DNA of 64,000 nucleotides from Struthidea cinerea. Its lineage: Eukaryota > Chordata > Aves > Passeriformes > Corcoracidae. The stretch is taken from NCBI GenBank assembly GCA_013397865.1, contig VZTI01004088.1, positions 1,035,815 to 1,099,814 on the forward strand, in the 5' to 3' direction. Position numbers and translations under genes: made by a program. The notes under the pieces are model-generated. The model had not been told where the DNA came from. It did not search any database and was given only the letters and a program-made list of their open reading frames with translations. Position 1 is the first letter of the stretch, and every line of letters begins with the position of its first letter. Below are positions 11,535 to 23,100 of the stretch, one piece after another.

Positions 11535-11720
11535 TAGCAAGAAGTTCCACGCTTCAACTACTGACTATGTGAAAAAAAACTCTTCCTTTGCTTTAAACGT
11601 GTCACCTCATAGCTTTGCTTGAAAACCCTATTTCTTGCGTATTATGGTAATTATCGTATATCTAGGACATATGACTCAGACCTACGCACTTCTCTTGATT
11701 TTATAGTGCCTTCCTACTGC
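11535..11720 (-). mobile_element. Ancient CR1/L3-type LINE relic (C-terminal coding part), antisense
   Basis: Read on the minus strand, the segment translates to a broken version of the C-terminal region of CR1-like ORF2: 'TFKAKEEFFFT', a stop, then 'SVVEAWN'. This corresponds to the conserved 'RF…K..FFT.R…WN' block of these elements. At least three in-frame stops are present. The DNA also resembles the amniote-wide old CR1 consensus that reads, in this orientation, 'gaagttccac…gtgaaaaa…cttcctttg…ttaaac…gattttatag'. The copy is far more diverged than the CR1 at 31.3 kb. Confidence 0.6.
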
Positions 11721-14700
11721 TCCAACAGTGCTACTAATAATCTGCATTTCACCCTCTGAAATAACTACAGGTGTACACGAACATCAGAATATAATACATA
11801 AACATACCTATCAATGACCATCTAATCATACAGTCATAATTATCAGTATTGCATCTACCCAGATAAAAGGGATTTATTTTTCAATAAAATGGTCCTAACG
11901 CTCTCCCTTGTAGTCTTAGCCTGTAGCTTTTTCCCTTACAGACTCACTTGAAGTGCCTGGAGCTTTTCCAAGCACTTAATATGTCTATACAAAATGTGGA
12001 AGCAGATCATTCCAGCTGACGATATCTTCATCCATGAAGAGAACAGCAGCTGGAAGATGCTGCCTCACACAAACAATAACTGTAACAGATCAGGCCCTAT
12101 GCAGGTTCAGTCCTTTAAAAAAGCTGCAGCTTCAGTGTTACCAAACTTCTCAGGGCTGCTCCACTCTAAGTCCGTGCCTCCAGCTTCCACCTGTCATCTG
12201 CCCAAGACAGCAAGAGCATGGCCAAGGTGGAAATGGTCTGGGAGATGAGGAAGGGCCATGGAGCATGGTGGGAAGGGCTACAGGGAAGCAACAGAGAGAG
12301 AGTACTTTCAAAGGGTGGTGTGGATCTAGGTCAAGTCTGGGGTGGTCATGTGGGAAGCAATGGCCTTGCGTCATCTTCTGCTCAAGTTTCAGCTCTGGCC
12401 CCATGTGGAAAGGGCAACAACCGCCCCTCCAACAACCCACAGTCGTCATTATACGTGATCCTTGTGCTTGGATCAATGGAATAATAAGTGATAAATAAGT
12501 GTGAATGCATGAACCTAATTTCCACTGAAAGCATCCTCAATCCTTCACCTGTGCTTGCAGCTCCTGGGAGCAGCTCCTAGCCGCAGCGCACAGTGCGGGG
12601 CAGGGGACCTGCCCATTTGAGGCAAAGACTAGCAGTGTGTCAAGGCTCAGCTGGCAGGATGTTTGTGAAAGCAGCTCAGTTCAGTCAACAATCTTCCCCT
12701 AGAGTCCAAGTACATCACCTCAAAAATATGTCTCAGCTCTTCTGGCAGAGAGCCTGGGAACCCAAATTTGTTTCTGATCCAGGTCCTCTAGCTGGCAGTG
12801 TAACAAATTGCTGTCCTGACACCAGGATGAATAAAGTCATTTTTCACTCATTATGTTATTCAAAAATAGAGCAGGAACTTTATTTAAAACAAGAAAGTAA
12901 TATACTGGAAATTAACAGAGAAAAGAAGCTCTTTTGCTTTGTAAACCACAAGGATAAAAGACTGAGTTAGAACAACACGAGTTAATATCCCAAGGAGCTT
13001 GAGCAGAAAAGAAGATACTCGGGTTACAGATTCTACTGCTTCTGGTCTTGCAGCTAAGCCTAACGTTACATCCATGTCAGGCAATCTGGCTTTTCCTGCA
13101 GATCACTAATATTTTTCCCTGCAGTCTACAGAATGACTTCAGGCAAAACGGTACAGGTCCGTATCAGCTGTTGAATTGGATAACCAATGGTTGCCTTCCC
13201 CCATGCACCCAGGATATGGTGAACTGTGCTGTGGTGATTGACACTTCTGCTCTTCTGACTGCACCTCTCTGGGGTGTGAGGCATCACTCTCTTTCCCAGG
13301 GCACAATCCTGCAGCTGCTCCTACTGGGAGAGGCAGCCCTGAGATGAGCAGCAGGATGAGAATGAACTTTATTTATCTAACAAACTGCGAGGACTCCACT
13401 GGACTCCTGTCAGTGGCTTGGGACAGGGTAACGACAGGGCCTTTAAATCCGAGGTGCTGCTTAACAGCAAGTTAAAGAAGAGCAGACAGGTGTATCTTGT
13501 GTCACCTGATGGTAACATGACTACAGCTGATTCATGTATCAGGAGACACTGCTCTCCCCTCAGCAGATCTCCCTTGGACTCTCCCTTGCCCCAAGAAAGA
13601 GGAAGAGACAGACTGGCCACACAAGCCGCTCATGCTGACTTGCTGGCCTTGACCTGCAGGATCTCTCCATCCTTGCCTGTCACCTGCCTGAACTGGGCTG
13701 ATTTACCATCAGCTTTTATTACTGACTGGGTTATTTTTCCTATTAATCTAAATCAATATACTCATACAGTAAACATTCCAAAATTCAAGTCAATATAGAA
13801 AATTCATAAGGTATTACAGATTTATAGATATTTACAGCTTTGATTAGAGATCCTCAGATGGATGGTGCAATGGAGGCACAGCCAATAGATTAGATTTTCA
13901 AATACTGATGGTAACTTGTAAGAAAAACACTAGAAAGATTTAAAAGCCCAAGTCTCGCTGACTTTTAAATGACTTTCAGTGAAGTTAGTATTGCTGCAGC
14001 CTTCAGGTACTTTCAAAAGTGCCATCTTACAGCCCTGCCTGAAGGTTTGCTTCTCTCCCCGCTGACACAACGCTTGTGAGAAGGGAGAGCAGTCACAGCA
14101 GAATGTTCATCTTACAAGGTGCTTGTCTTGCCTAGGGGCACCGTCCTGCACAGAAATGAACATGGTCCTGAGTGTTTCTGGCCCTCGGCCATTACGCAAA
14201 CCAGAATGGCCAAACCAGCTGCGGCTGCTCTTAGTCCTGTGCCCATCCCGCTCTGCTGCCAGCAGGAGACAGCAACATAGACAACCAAACTGGTATCTCC
14301 CTCTCCTCTGATAGCTCTGCTTTTCATTTCTCACCAGTAACACACCCTGTTACACAGTTTTTTTCTGTGAATTATTTCAGGACTGTGCATTGCAAGTACT
14401 GGATTAGGTGATTACATCCTACTTCTATGAGGTACCAATCCCCAAAGGGAACGTGCCCAGCTCTGTGCAGACAGAGAGCACACTCAGTGCAACAGAGGCC
14501 CGCGCCAGCCCAGAGGGATCAAACCACTGCCAAATCTTGTCTCTGCAGAATCCACTGCCCATATGCTTAGACTGTCTCTTGCCTCCACTCTTGGGAGTAC
14601 ATTTGAGCAACTGTCTAGACTTGGAAGCAAGTTGAAACAAAAGGGAACCACAACATCCTCTAGTGTGGTAGTCTCTAAGGATATATCTGCTACCCCCTGC

Positions 14701-16271
14701 ACACTACAGTGTAGGGACAGCCAAACCACGACATGTCCTGTAAACAATGTCCCAAAGATAAACTCACTGTCCAGGAGGCTGAACTTCTTCAAGAGAGCTC
14801 CCCTGGAGTTCACTGGGATACCTTTTGCAGAGCACTACGCAGGCATTCCTCTGGAGACATCAGATGGTTTCGGTTTGGTTCTTTAAAGAATCATTTTTAC
14901 CAAGCAAAAGTCACATTCAAAATATGTAAACTTCCTTTATTCAAATTTTTTATTTAAGTGAATGAAAATGTACCAATAAATGAAAACTTGTCTTTTTGTC
15001 CTGGACTTCTACTCTGCAGAACAGGGACTCTCTGCCCAGAAACATCTGTAAGACTGTTATACAGTATTTCTTCTATTTAAGTAGGTCACCTGACAGGGGA
15101 AAATATCTATGCAAAATTTCAGTGAAGCCGACAGATTTCTGATTAAGACTGGCACCTGGCAACAGCTATAGATTTCGACACGTTTATCCCTCCCATCATA
15201 GAAGTCATACATCTCATGCTAACTCACATGCTTATGGAAAAAATCTGCATACATTAATACAAAATGTAGCAACTTCCTTCAGTGCTTTCAGATCATCCTC
15301 TAGAAAAACAAAATAGTACGTATCTCTAACAGAGTTCTGAAAGTGGATCAAAAATCCTATATAAGGAGAGACTACTGTATTTAGCTCTAATTAATTTGAC
15401 TTCAGTACAGATACGCTGGAGCCAAAAATAAACCCTAGACTGTTTGACTCCCATTTTCTGTTCTAGCCACTACAACACACTTTGACAATGACAGGTGCTT
15501 CACATAAACGCTGGTTTCTCGCAGTACTACATATTTTCAGTTGCTTTTTCAAATCCACTCCAAGTGGCTGCCACATAAACGTATTCTTTGAATCACAGAG
15601 TCCAATTTGACACTTTGCGGAACTGCCACCTTGTACAATACAACTCTTGCGATGTATCAGCTAATTCTTAGGATCTAAATATATGGGTTTGATCAGAATA
15701 CATCTATCAGAGTTTATTACCCTACTGACTGCTGCAAGCGGAGTGCAGTATCGGGCACAGCATCCAGAAGCATCTGCTTCAATGCACAGAAATAGGAAAG
15801 GGACTTCAGCAAGAGGTAAGGTCAGGGAAAACACCAGTAGGAGAAACAACCCAGTATGGCTGCCACCAGTTCCATGGAGACCAGGTCCCACCATTAAGTG
15901 TGTCAATTTAAGGACTTTGAAAAAAACCCCAAAGCTTTACTTGGACGTTAGTCTGAGGGCCCAGAAAGGGCAGGTCTTTCCAAATTGGCACCAAATCCTG
16001 CACTCTTTATTCCTGGAAAGATTTTATTTACATTATTGCAATTCTGGGTAAGGATTGCAAGATGTAACACTGAGATCAGACCTCTAATCCTGCCTCTCTG
16101 TTTACTGCATTGATTGTGCTCTTTTAGACTCTGATCTCACCATTCCTGCTTAGTGCAGGCTCCCCTCTGTTGGGGATGGGGAATTAAAATGGGATTCAAC
16201 TGAAAAGCTGAGGCAGAGCAGGGAATGATGAAAACACATCATCTCCATGAGCAGCCATCACCACAGCTAAA
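11721..16271. other. Unique noncoding DNA
   Basis: 4.5 kb without a recognisable gene or repeat. The longest frames (12034-12498 plus, 13418-13798 plus) are overlapped by antisense frames of similar length and have no domain signature. A short GC-richer knot lies at about 12555-12610. Confidence 0.55.
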
Positions 16272-16352
16272 TTTAGAATGTAGGCTCCTCAGGCAGAGAG
16301 ATGATCCGCCATCCCTGTGGGGCACCAGTCACACAGTGCTACATAAATATTA
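16272..16352 (+). repeat. L2/MIR-type 3'-tail relic
   Basis: The segment 'tagaatgtaggctcctcaggc' … 'cacacagtgctacataaatat' follows the 3' end shared by L2 LINEs and MIR-like SINEs (gattgtaagctccttgagggcag…tagcacagtgc…caataaat). It is followed by an A+T-rich run to 16380. Short and diverged; the exact family is not resolved. Confidence 0.45.
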
Positions 16353-17705
16353 AAATAATAATTGATGATTAATTAATAATGGCTTCCTTTTCCTCATGAC
16401 CATCTCTCAGCTGCCATAAGAAATAATAATTTCCTTTCTTCTAGATGCAGACACAAACAATCATTCAAAACCTTATCTCCTCAGAGAAAATTCCCTTTCC
16501 CATTCCTTTTCAGTAAAATAATATTTTCTGCAGCCTCGGACATGGGATTCTGAACCATTCACAGGCACTCTGTTTAAGAAAGAAATACTAATTAAAAATT
16601 AGTAATCTCAGAAGCCACAATAACCAAAATAATCATCAAGAAGGCAAAGCTGAGGTACAGAAAAAAAAGCAAATCAGTTCATTCCCTCTTGCTCTATTAG
16701 CATGTACTCTCTAAAGACAGAAGTCTTTTAATAAAACCCAGCTTAGATGCTGTGGGAAAGTACCTTAAGGATACCTACGTTCCTTCAGTGACCATAGATA
16801 CAGACATCTGACTCTGATCTTACAGCTGCCTTTTATCAGCGTATTGTTCTTGCTTTTGATATGCACCAAATGCTTTTGATATTCACTTTACTTTCTGTAG
16901 TTAGAAAACCTCCAGAAATTCAGCAAGCAACCCACTCCTTTTCCTCATCACCTTGCTCTGTCCATCTCTTCCTAATCCAGGGCAGCCTTACTGCACCTTC
17001 ACCTCCCACCAGCAAGCCCTCTTGCTGGTTACTGATCCATCACACTGTCCAGCAGATCTCGTAGCTACTAGCCCCTCTTGTAACTTCCTAGTTAAATAAA
17101 AAAATGAATAAATAAATAAAACAAAAATCCTTTGCTCTACATCTACCATTTTCTATCAGCATTCAGCCCTCAAGCTCCAAAGTTGGTGTCTGCAGCTTGA
17201 GTTCATCCCTCTCCAATTTAGCCTGCATTCCAAATGTCAGATACTACCAAAGCCCTTCCTTATCAATGACACTACTACTTCTGTTGGTTTGTGTTCAGGC
17301 TTTTTCCCTAAATAACCAGCCTTACCTTTCCCAGCTGCTCAGCACTGCAGGTGTCAAGCACCTTGAAAACCCTGACCAAGCCTCAAAATCCCATTTAGTT
17401 TTCAAGATACTTATTAAGATAATTATGCTTTTTAGATAAAATTGTTTCCTTGCGGAAGAAAATTTACATCATCCAGAACATCAACATTTGTCTATGAAAT
17501 TTCTTCATGGTATTTTTACTGATAATGAACGCCATCTCTTAATAATCCCTCAGGCCCTCTTTAGAGACAATTATTATAAAAACAGATCTTCCTAATGAAG
17601 ATAGAGTTACTGAGTCCAGAAGTTTCAAATCACTAATCAGGACAGCTGTGAGACTCTGTGCAGCAGTTAGTTTTAAAACCAGCTCTAAGATGAAGTTGGA
17701 TGGCT
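16353..17705. other. Unique A+T-rich noncoding stretch
   Basis: No gene recognised. Contains a (TAAA)n-like microsatellite at 17093-17126. Confidence 0.55.
17093..17126 (+). repeat. (TAAA)n-like microsatellite
   Basis: Imperfect run of TAAA/GAATAAA units ending in aaaacaaaa. Confidence 0.8.
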
Positions 17706-18015
17706 TTCGGGAAGGGAGGGATGCTAGAGCCCACAGACGAGTGAACCCTGCGGGGCCCAGCGTGTGCGGCGGCAGCTGACTGGGGCCTGCTGGGTCACAG
17801 GCAGCACAGGCACTGGCGTGTGCGTGTCACACCGGGACAGCAGGGCGCACAGCACGTGAGAAGATCGTAGGAGGAAACAAAACAACTAGAGCCCCTGGTG
17901 TGAAGCAGCACAGGGAACACCTCGGGGAGCCCTGGGGCCAGCCCAGCCCTAGGCAGGCTGTGCGGGGCAGGCGTGGGCAGCGCCCACTGCAAAGTCCTCA
18001 GCATGAACACACGTG
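17706..18015. promoter_or_regulatory. GC-rich, CpG-enriched patch
   Basis: About 310 bases with roughly 17 CpGs by eye (clusters at gcgtgtgcggcggc, ggcgtgtgcgtgtc and gggcgcacagcacgtg), in contrast to the CpG-poor surroundings. It is weaker than the left-edge island, with observed/expected CpG near 0.6 by rough count. An antisense frame of 75 codons (17795-18022) reads through it but is Cys/Pro/Leu-rich without a known motif. It could be an orphan CpG island, a decayed promoter, or just GC-rich unique DNA. Confidence 0.4.
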
Positions 18016-20061
18016 GTTGCAAACATGACAGACACTGGGATTCACCTGGTTGTCCTGCACATCCTGAACAGCAGCCTGGATGTGAGAAACCACCCCTGCA
18101 AAGATTTCACCCCAGGAAGTAGTTTCTTCACACTTTCGAAGCCTGTAGCAGAAGGATGGCAGCTCTCTCCACGAATATCATATCATGCACTGGATGATGT
18201 TCACCACTATGCTAATTTTAAAAATTCCTGGGCAAACAAATGAGGGCCCAGTCCTTCAGCCCAGATCCTGCAGCTCCCAAGTCCTTCACTCAGGCAGAAG
18301 GCTCCCGCCTCCTTATCCAAGGATAGCATCAACAAATGACTGCAATTAAAACATAGATAATGCATCTGAACATGTGCATTCCTCATTTATTTAACAAGCA
18401 CAGTTTAGCTTTAATTATTTATGATAACACTTTAGAAGAAACTAGTAAACACAGTGCTGTAGACTCTACAAAAGTAAGAAGGCCCTTGCTGCAGGAGACT
18501 ACTTCATGGTCCCCTGCTTGGAAACTTCTGCTGGGCCAGGGACTCAAACCTCATGTAGCAGAGGAATTACAAGGTGCAAGAAACATGGCAAATGAGGATA
18601 CTGAGATTGTATTTGACTAAAAACCTTCCACCAACATGAATGGTGTTACTCAGAGTTGTCTGTGTTGAAATCCTCTCACCTCACATACATGTGCAGGCTG
18701 GGTAGGTCCAAGTGGCTCAAGCACTCTTTAGACCTACTTACTGCTCCTCCCTGTCCCACCAGGAAAATCAGGATTTGTTGCAAATCACTGCATTTACTGT
18801 ACAAGTAGCTAAGGGGAAGAGGATGCCTTGGTCCATTTGAGCCAGGCAATGTGGGATCAGACCCTGCCCCCCAAAAGCCCACAGCCCGTGTTACGGCTGT
18901 GGACGTCAGCAGACTGACATGCTGCACGTGCCAGTTTAATACCAGCAGTGTCTTAAGCTCAGCTGGGGAGGAGCTTTGTTGGGAAGGTCAGGAGGAGGGA
19001 AGGGGCCATAAAAGGAAAGGGCGGGGGAGGCCTGGATGTGAAAAAAGAGAAAGAGAAGGAGCTATGAGAAGAGGGGTAGGAGCACACAGCCAGCCACCCC
19101 AGGAGCACCTGTTTAGCATCACCTCCAGGCCAAGGCAGTTTGACAGTGTGGCCCATCTCTGGGCACCCCCTCCCACAGCTCTCCCTTCCACAGCAGCAGC
19201 ACCAGTGTTTGCTCTAGCTGCCCTGATCCCATTGCAGGCAGAGGGACCTCCTGCAGCACACCTCTAATACCCCTCTGTGGATTTCTGCCATCCTTGCTAA
19301 TTCACCTGTCTGAGGAGGAGCCAGAGCTTTTCTGTCTCTGTCCTTGTTAGTAAAACCCCTGTCCCTGTGGACACTGCTCACTCTTACTGCTCTCAGAGAC
19401 CACTGGAAATTTCAGTGGAGGGCAACACAGTAGGAGGGCCCGTTCTCAGTTGCACTGCTGCCCATCAGCTGCCACAGAACATGCTGCTCTCTCTTAGCCT
19501 GGATTAGTCCACCCAAAGATGTAAAACAGAACGGTTTGAAACTGAAAGTACTCCAGAGTCCCTGCCTTCCTGAGATGATTGCAGTGTGTGAAGAACCTGT
19601 GGTAACTACTGAAATCCAAGTGTACCAGCTAATAAAGATTGTCACACTGAGCACTGCCAGGCAATTACAGGACTTGAATGAAGAAGTATGTTCAGTTGGT
19701 TTAGATGGATCATCGGTGAGTAGATGAATAGTGTCTCTGCAGGCTCTGATATCCAACTCAAACCCATTCTGATGCACAGGTGTACAGAAAGACAGCCATG
19801 CACAAACGCAGAGATGTTCAAGTCTCGGGCCAGCTTGGGATTGTAATTCACCAGGGAAACCTGAGACTAAGTTTAGCACTTATCCGGAATCAATTCTTTT
19901 GCCCTTACCCTATAAAAGTCAGGCTTCTCCCTTAATGAAAAAGGTGCTATGCACACTAGCTTTGCCTTTTCTATATTTCGACTTAAGGTATCACTGGCTG
20001 TATTTAATAGTTTCACTCCTGCAGAGCAACCTTCTGAAAAGGTCAAAACAAAACACTGGGA
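18016..20061. other. Unique noncoding stretch with one old repeat
   Basis: Holds the palindromic repeat at 18244-18310. Purine-rich sequence at about 18965-19075 (gaggaaggggcc, agaaagagaaggag). A 155-codon antisense frame at 19412-19879 has no recognisable motif and is overlapped by other frames. No gene supported. Confidence 0.5.
18244..18310. repeat. Sauropsid palindromic interspersed repeat, copy 1
   Basis: 'gggcccagtccttcagcccagatcctgcag' (in part) followed by 'agtccttcactcaggcagaaggct' resembles a very common reptile/bird repeat whose consensus reads 'ggcccgatcctgcaaa…ttactcaggcaaaact' as I remember it. The two arms of that consensus are inverted repeats around 'attgacttcaatggg'. Only one arm is seen here. 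Confidence 0.35.
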
Positions 20062-20127
20062 GCCAAATTCATCGCTGGTACAACTCCATTGACTTCAGCA
20101 GCATTACACCTGGGATAGATCCAGCCC
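20062..20127. repeat. Sauropsid palindromic interspersed repeat, copy 2
   Basis: Imperfect inverted repeat: 'gccaaattcatcgctggtac' pairs with the complement of 'acctgggatagatccagcc' around a 'ccattgacttcagcagc' centre. This is the best-preserved member of the set in the window because both arms and the central GACTTCA motif are visible. A MITE-like DNA-transposon origin is an inference from the palindrome. Confidence 0.5.
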
Positions 20128-23100
20128 TAACTGCCTCCATTACGGTAAGTGGAAAAGAAGTGTGCTTGCTGTCTTAACTTTACTTTTCAATTGATCTGTT
20201 CTGTCCTACTCTGTGTGTTTCATTGCAATCAATAGGAATATATCTACTAGAGAAAGTTATGGCACAAAACATCTGAATAGCTTTTAAAAAACTTGTCTTC
20301 TTAGTTTATAATGAATGTCACGGAGATGAGAAGGTAGCAGGCAGTCAGCCTGCACTCAAGTGCTTTACCTTTTGGAAGAGGATAGATGTAAGCAGCTACT
20401 GTAAATATTTTTATGTATAAGCTACATCATAACCAACAGAGATCTTCCTTAAAGATCTCCTCTTGGTAGCAAGCATGAACTGCCAGTCCTGAACAACAAT
20501 GTCAAACAGAGCTCAGATATTACAGGGATGGGCACTATAAATGTTTATAAGCAATTCGATTAGGGGGGAATAAAATTAACTTCTCTGGGACTATGTTCAC
20601 ATTCATCATGTTCTGCTCCGCACCACACCAGCCATGCTGATAGACTCCTTCTAGGCAGAGGTATGATTATGGGAATCGTATTTGTATTTCAAGTGCTTGT
20701 TTTCCTTTCCAACCTTCCAAAGCTTCTTCCTTCAATTCTTCTTTACATGCCATGATGCCACTTTAACACTGTACCATTACCCACTGCTCTGGCTGAAACA
20801 CCACCCAAAGCACCACTAGCTGAGCCATTTTTAATAAGTGACACCCAAAGCACCACTAGCTGAGCCATTTTTAACAGTGATCCTGGAAAAATACCACAAA
20901 TCAATCATCTGGATCAGCTTTGGTCATTGAGGATGTTATGAAATGAGATGACATTACCATACTAGACAGCTCTTAGCATTAAATTGTAGTCATGTGGGTC
21001 CTTTAATTTGCCTTTTAGCATTTCACTTAAATATTTGGTGCAGAAATATCAGAAATATCTATTAATGCCTGTCATTTTTCCAGGTTTTAATTTTTATTGC
21101 ATTTCAGTGTCATGCATCATTGCACTGGAAGCTTCTGAAAGACACTATGGACTGTGCCTGGCAATGTGCAGGATCTCCCAAACTGGGACGTGGGATGGGT
21201 GATGGGTTTGACCAAGACATGGAACAAGCAAAACTAAACTGCAGATGCACCACTCCAGCACACATATGCTATACAACATTTTTAGATGTGGGATTTGGAT
21301 TTTGAGACAATTTACCAAGGGAGAGGCTCATCTGTGCTGGAATGTTACTGTGTTCATCTACAGACACAGTATCTCCTCTGCTCAAGAAAGCTGTTTAAGG
21401 TGGTCCCTGAAGCACCAGGCACTAGAGAACATCCATGTGCTACCTCTTCCACAAGATAAAGACCCTCTATCCCAAACTGGCAACCTATGCACTCTCTCAC
21501 TGACTCCCGGTTTGAACGCTTTGTTGTGAAATTCAGTACCAACTCTATCACACAGACCCTGCACCGTTTATCTCATGGAGGTCAGTCAGCACCAGTGACC
21601 AGGTCTCAGGTGCTAATGGCTGTCATTTAAAGGTTGCTTTTAATGTAGAATCAGTCAAAGAAAAAGCAATTATTTTAAGGAATACTATTGTATTGATTTT
21701 GTTTGCATCACTGGGATGTCTTAGCATAATGGATAAGGCATTCATGACCAGCCTGCCACAGTATTCCCTGTGAAAACAAGATATAAATAATGAGGCAAGA
21801 AGGATTTGTGAAAGGGGCTTTTTGTGCTCTTTGTATTTGCTTGTTCTTCTTTTAAACTGTGTACCATTCACTTTAATGTACATATTCTGAACAGCTATGC
21901 AACTGAGAGTAATTCAATTTTCCCACCACAATCAACAAAATGTTCTTCCCTTGATCACTCCACTTCGTACATTACTTTGTGGCCACTTCAGTGTCAAATT
22001 CAGCCTTCCCTGCAATACCCAAATGCTTCTAACACAATTTACAGCCTACTTAGAGACTACCTTCTTGGAAATAATGTTAATCAGGATAATTTCTCCTCTT
22101 ACTTTAAGGAGCTCTTGATTGGGTGCTTTCAATCAGCTGTTAGCCAGAGTTACCTCAGAATTTCTCAAGTTCTTATGGGGAAATGGGACAACGCCATTTA
22201 GCAGTCAGAGAGCATGTTTAATGGATCATGCTAATCTCAGGGAGGGCCTATGAAACTCTAATTTGTCAGGTTTCATTACATTCAATAATGACTCTAATTT
22301 TCCTGAAGTGTTCTGCTCACTAGTAAATTATGTACCATAGTTTTGCACCCCATTTTCTCTAACTCTGTATTTGGAAAAATTGAAGGCATCTCGTTCTCTA
22401 CGGCCACTGCCCAGAAGGGGCCTGAAAAAGAGGGGTTAAGAGTTCACTGTCAGATGTATTTATCTCAGAAGCAGGTATAATTCTTTGCAAACAGCTAAGT
22501 GTCAGTGCAAAACCAAGCTGATTCAGGGTAATAAAAGCACTTCTGCAAAGCTTTTAGGTGACACTATATCCCTCACAAGCTTTCTCCACCTCTGCATCCA
22601 TTTTATCATCCGATACCATCACTACCTTGACCGATCTGCACATTATTTCCTTTCCAAATGGATCGATTTTAAACCAGCTTGTCTGCTAATGCTCGGTGCA
22701 GGTTTGGGTGGTTCTCCTATTGTTTCAATTATTTCTTTGAGGAAAATTCAATCCTGTTAAGCAAACGGTGCTTTTATCTCAGCTGAGGATGCGAGAGCTG
22801 TGGTCGCCGCTGACAGATCAAGAGCTTCTTATGAAACCCTCCTTTCAGCTGTAGCACCCTCAAGTGACAGAGGTGTCCCAGTTTAGCTCATTACAAGTAA
22901 TAGACAGTGTTAGCTATAACCCAGCACATTAAACAGTTGAGCTATTAAAATTAACCACGTATTTCTGGAGGAAGATGTGCCATCTCAGCAAATGATCTGG
23001 TGATCTCCCTGGTTCTGATCTGCTGCGGCAAAGGAATGGCTTCCCAAAGAGCCAAACAAAAGGCACATATGGCTTCACCCCAATTTCTAGGGGCTAATTC

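Noticed and set aside
19412..19879. 155-codon antisense frame
   Set aside because: No known domain; overlapped by shorter frames on both strands.
21722..21732. tRNA-Arg-like A-box string (tagcataatggataaggc)
   Set aside because: The D-arm does not pair well, no B-box (GGTTCGA) follows and no cloverleaf can be drawn.
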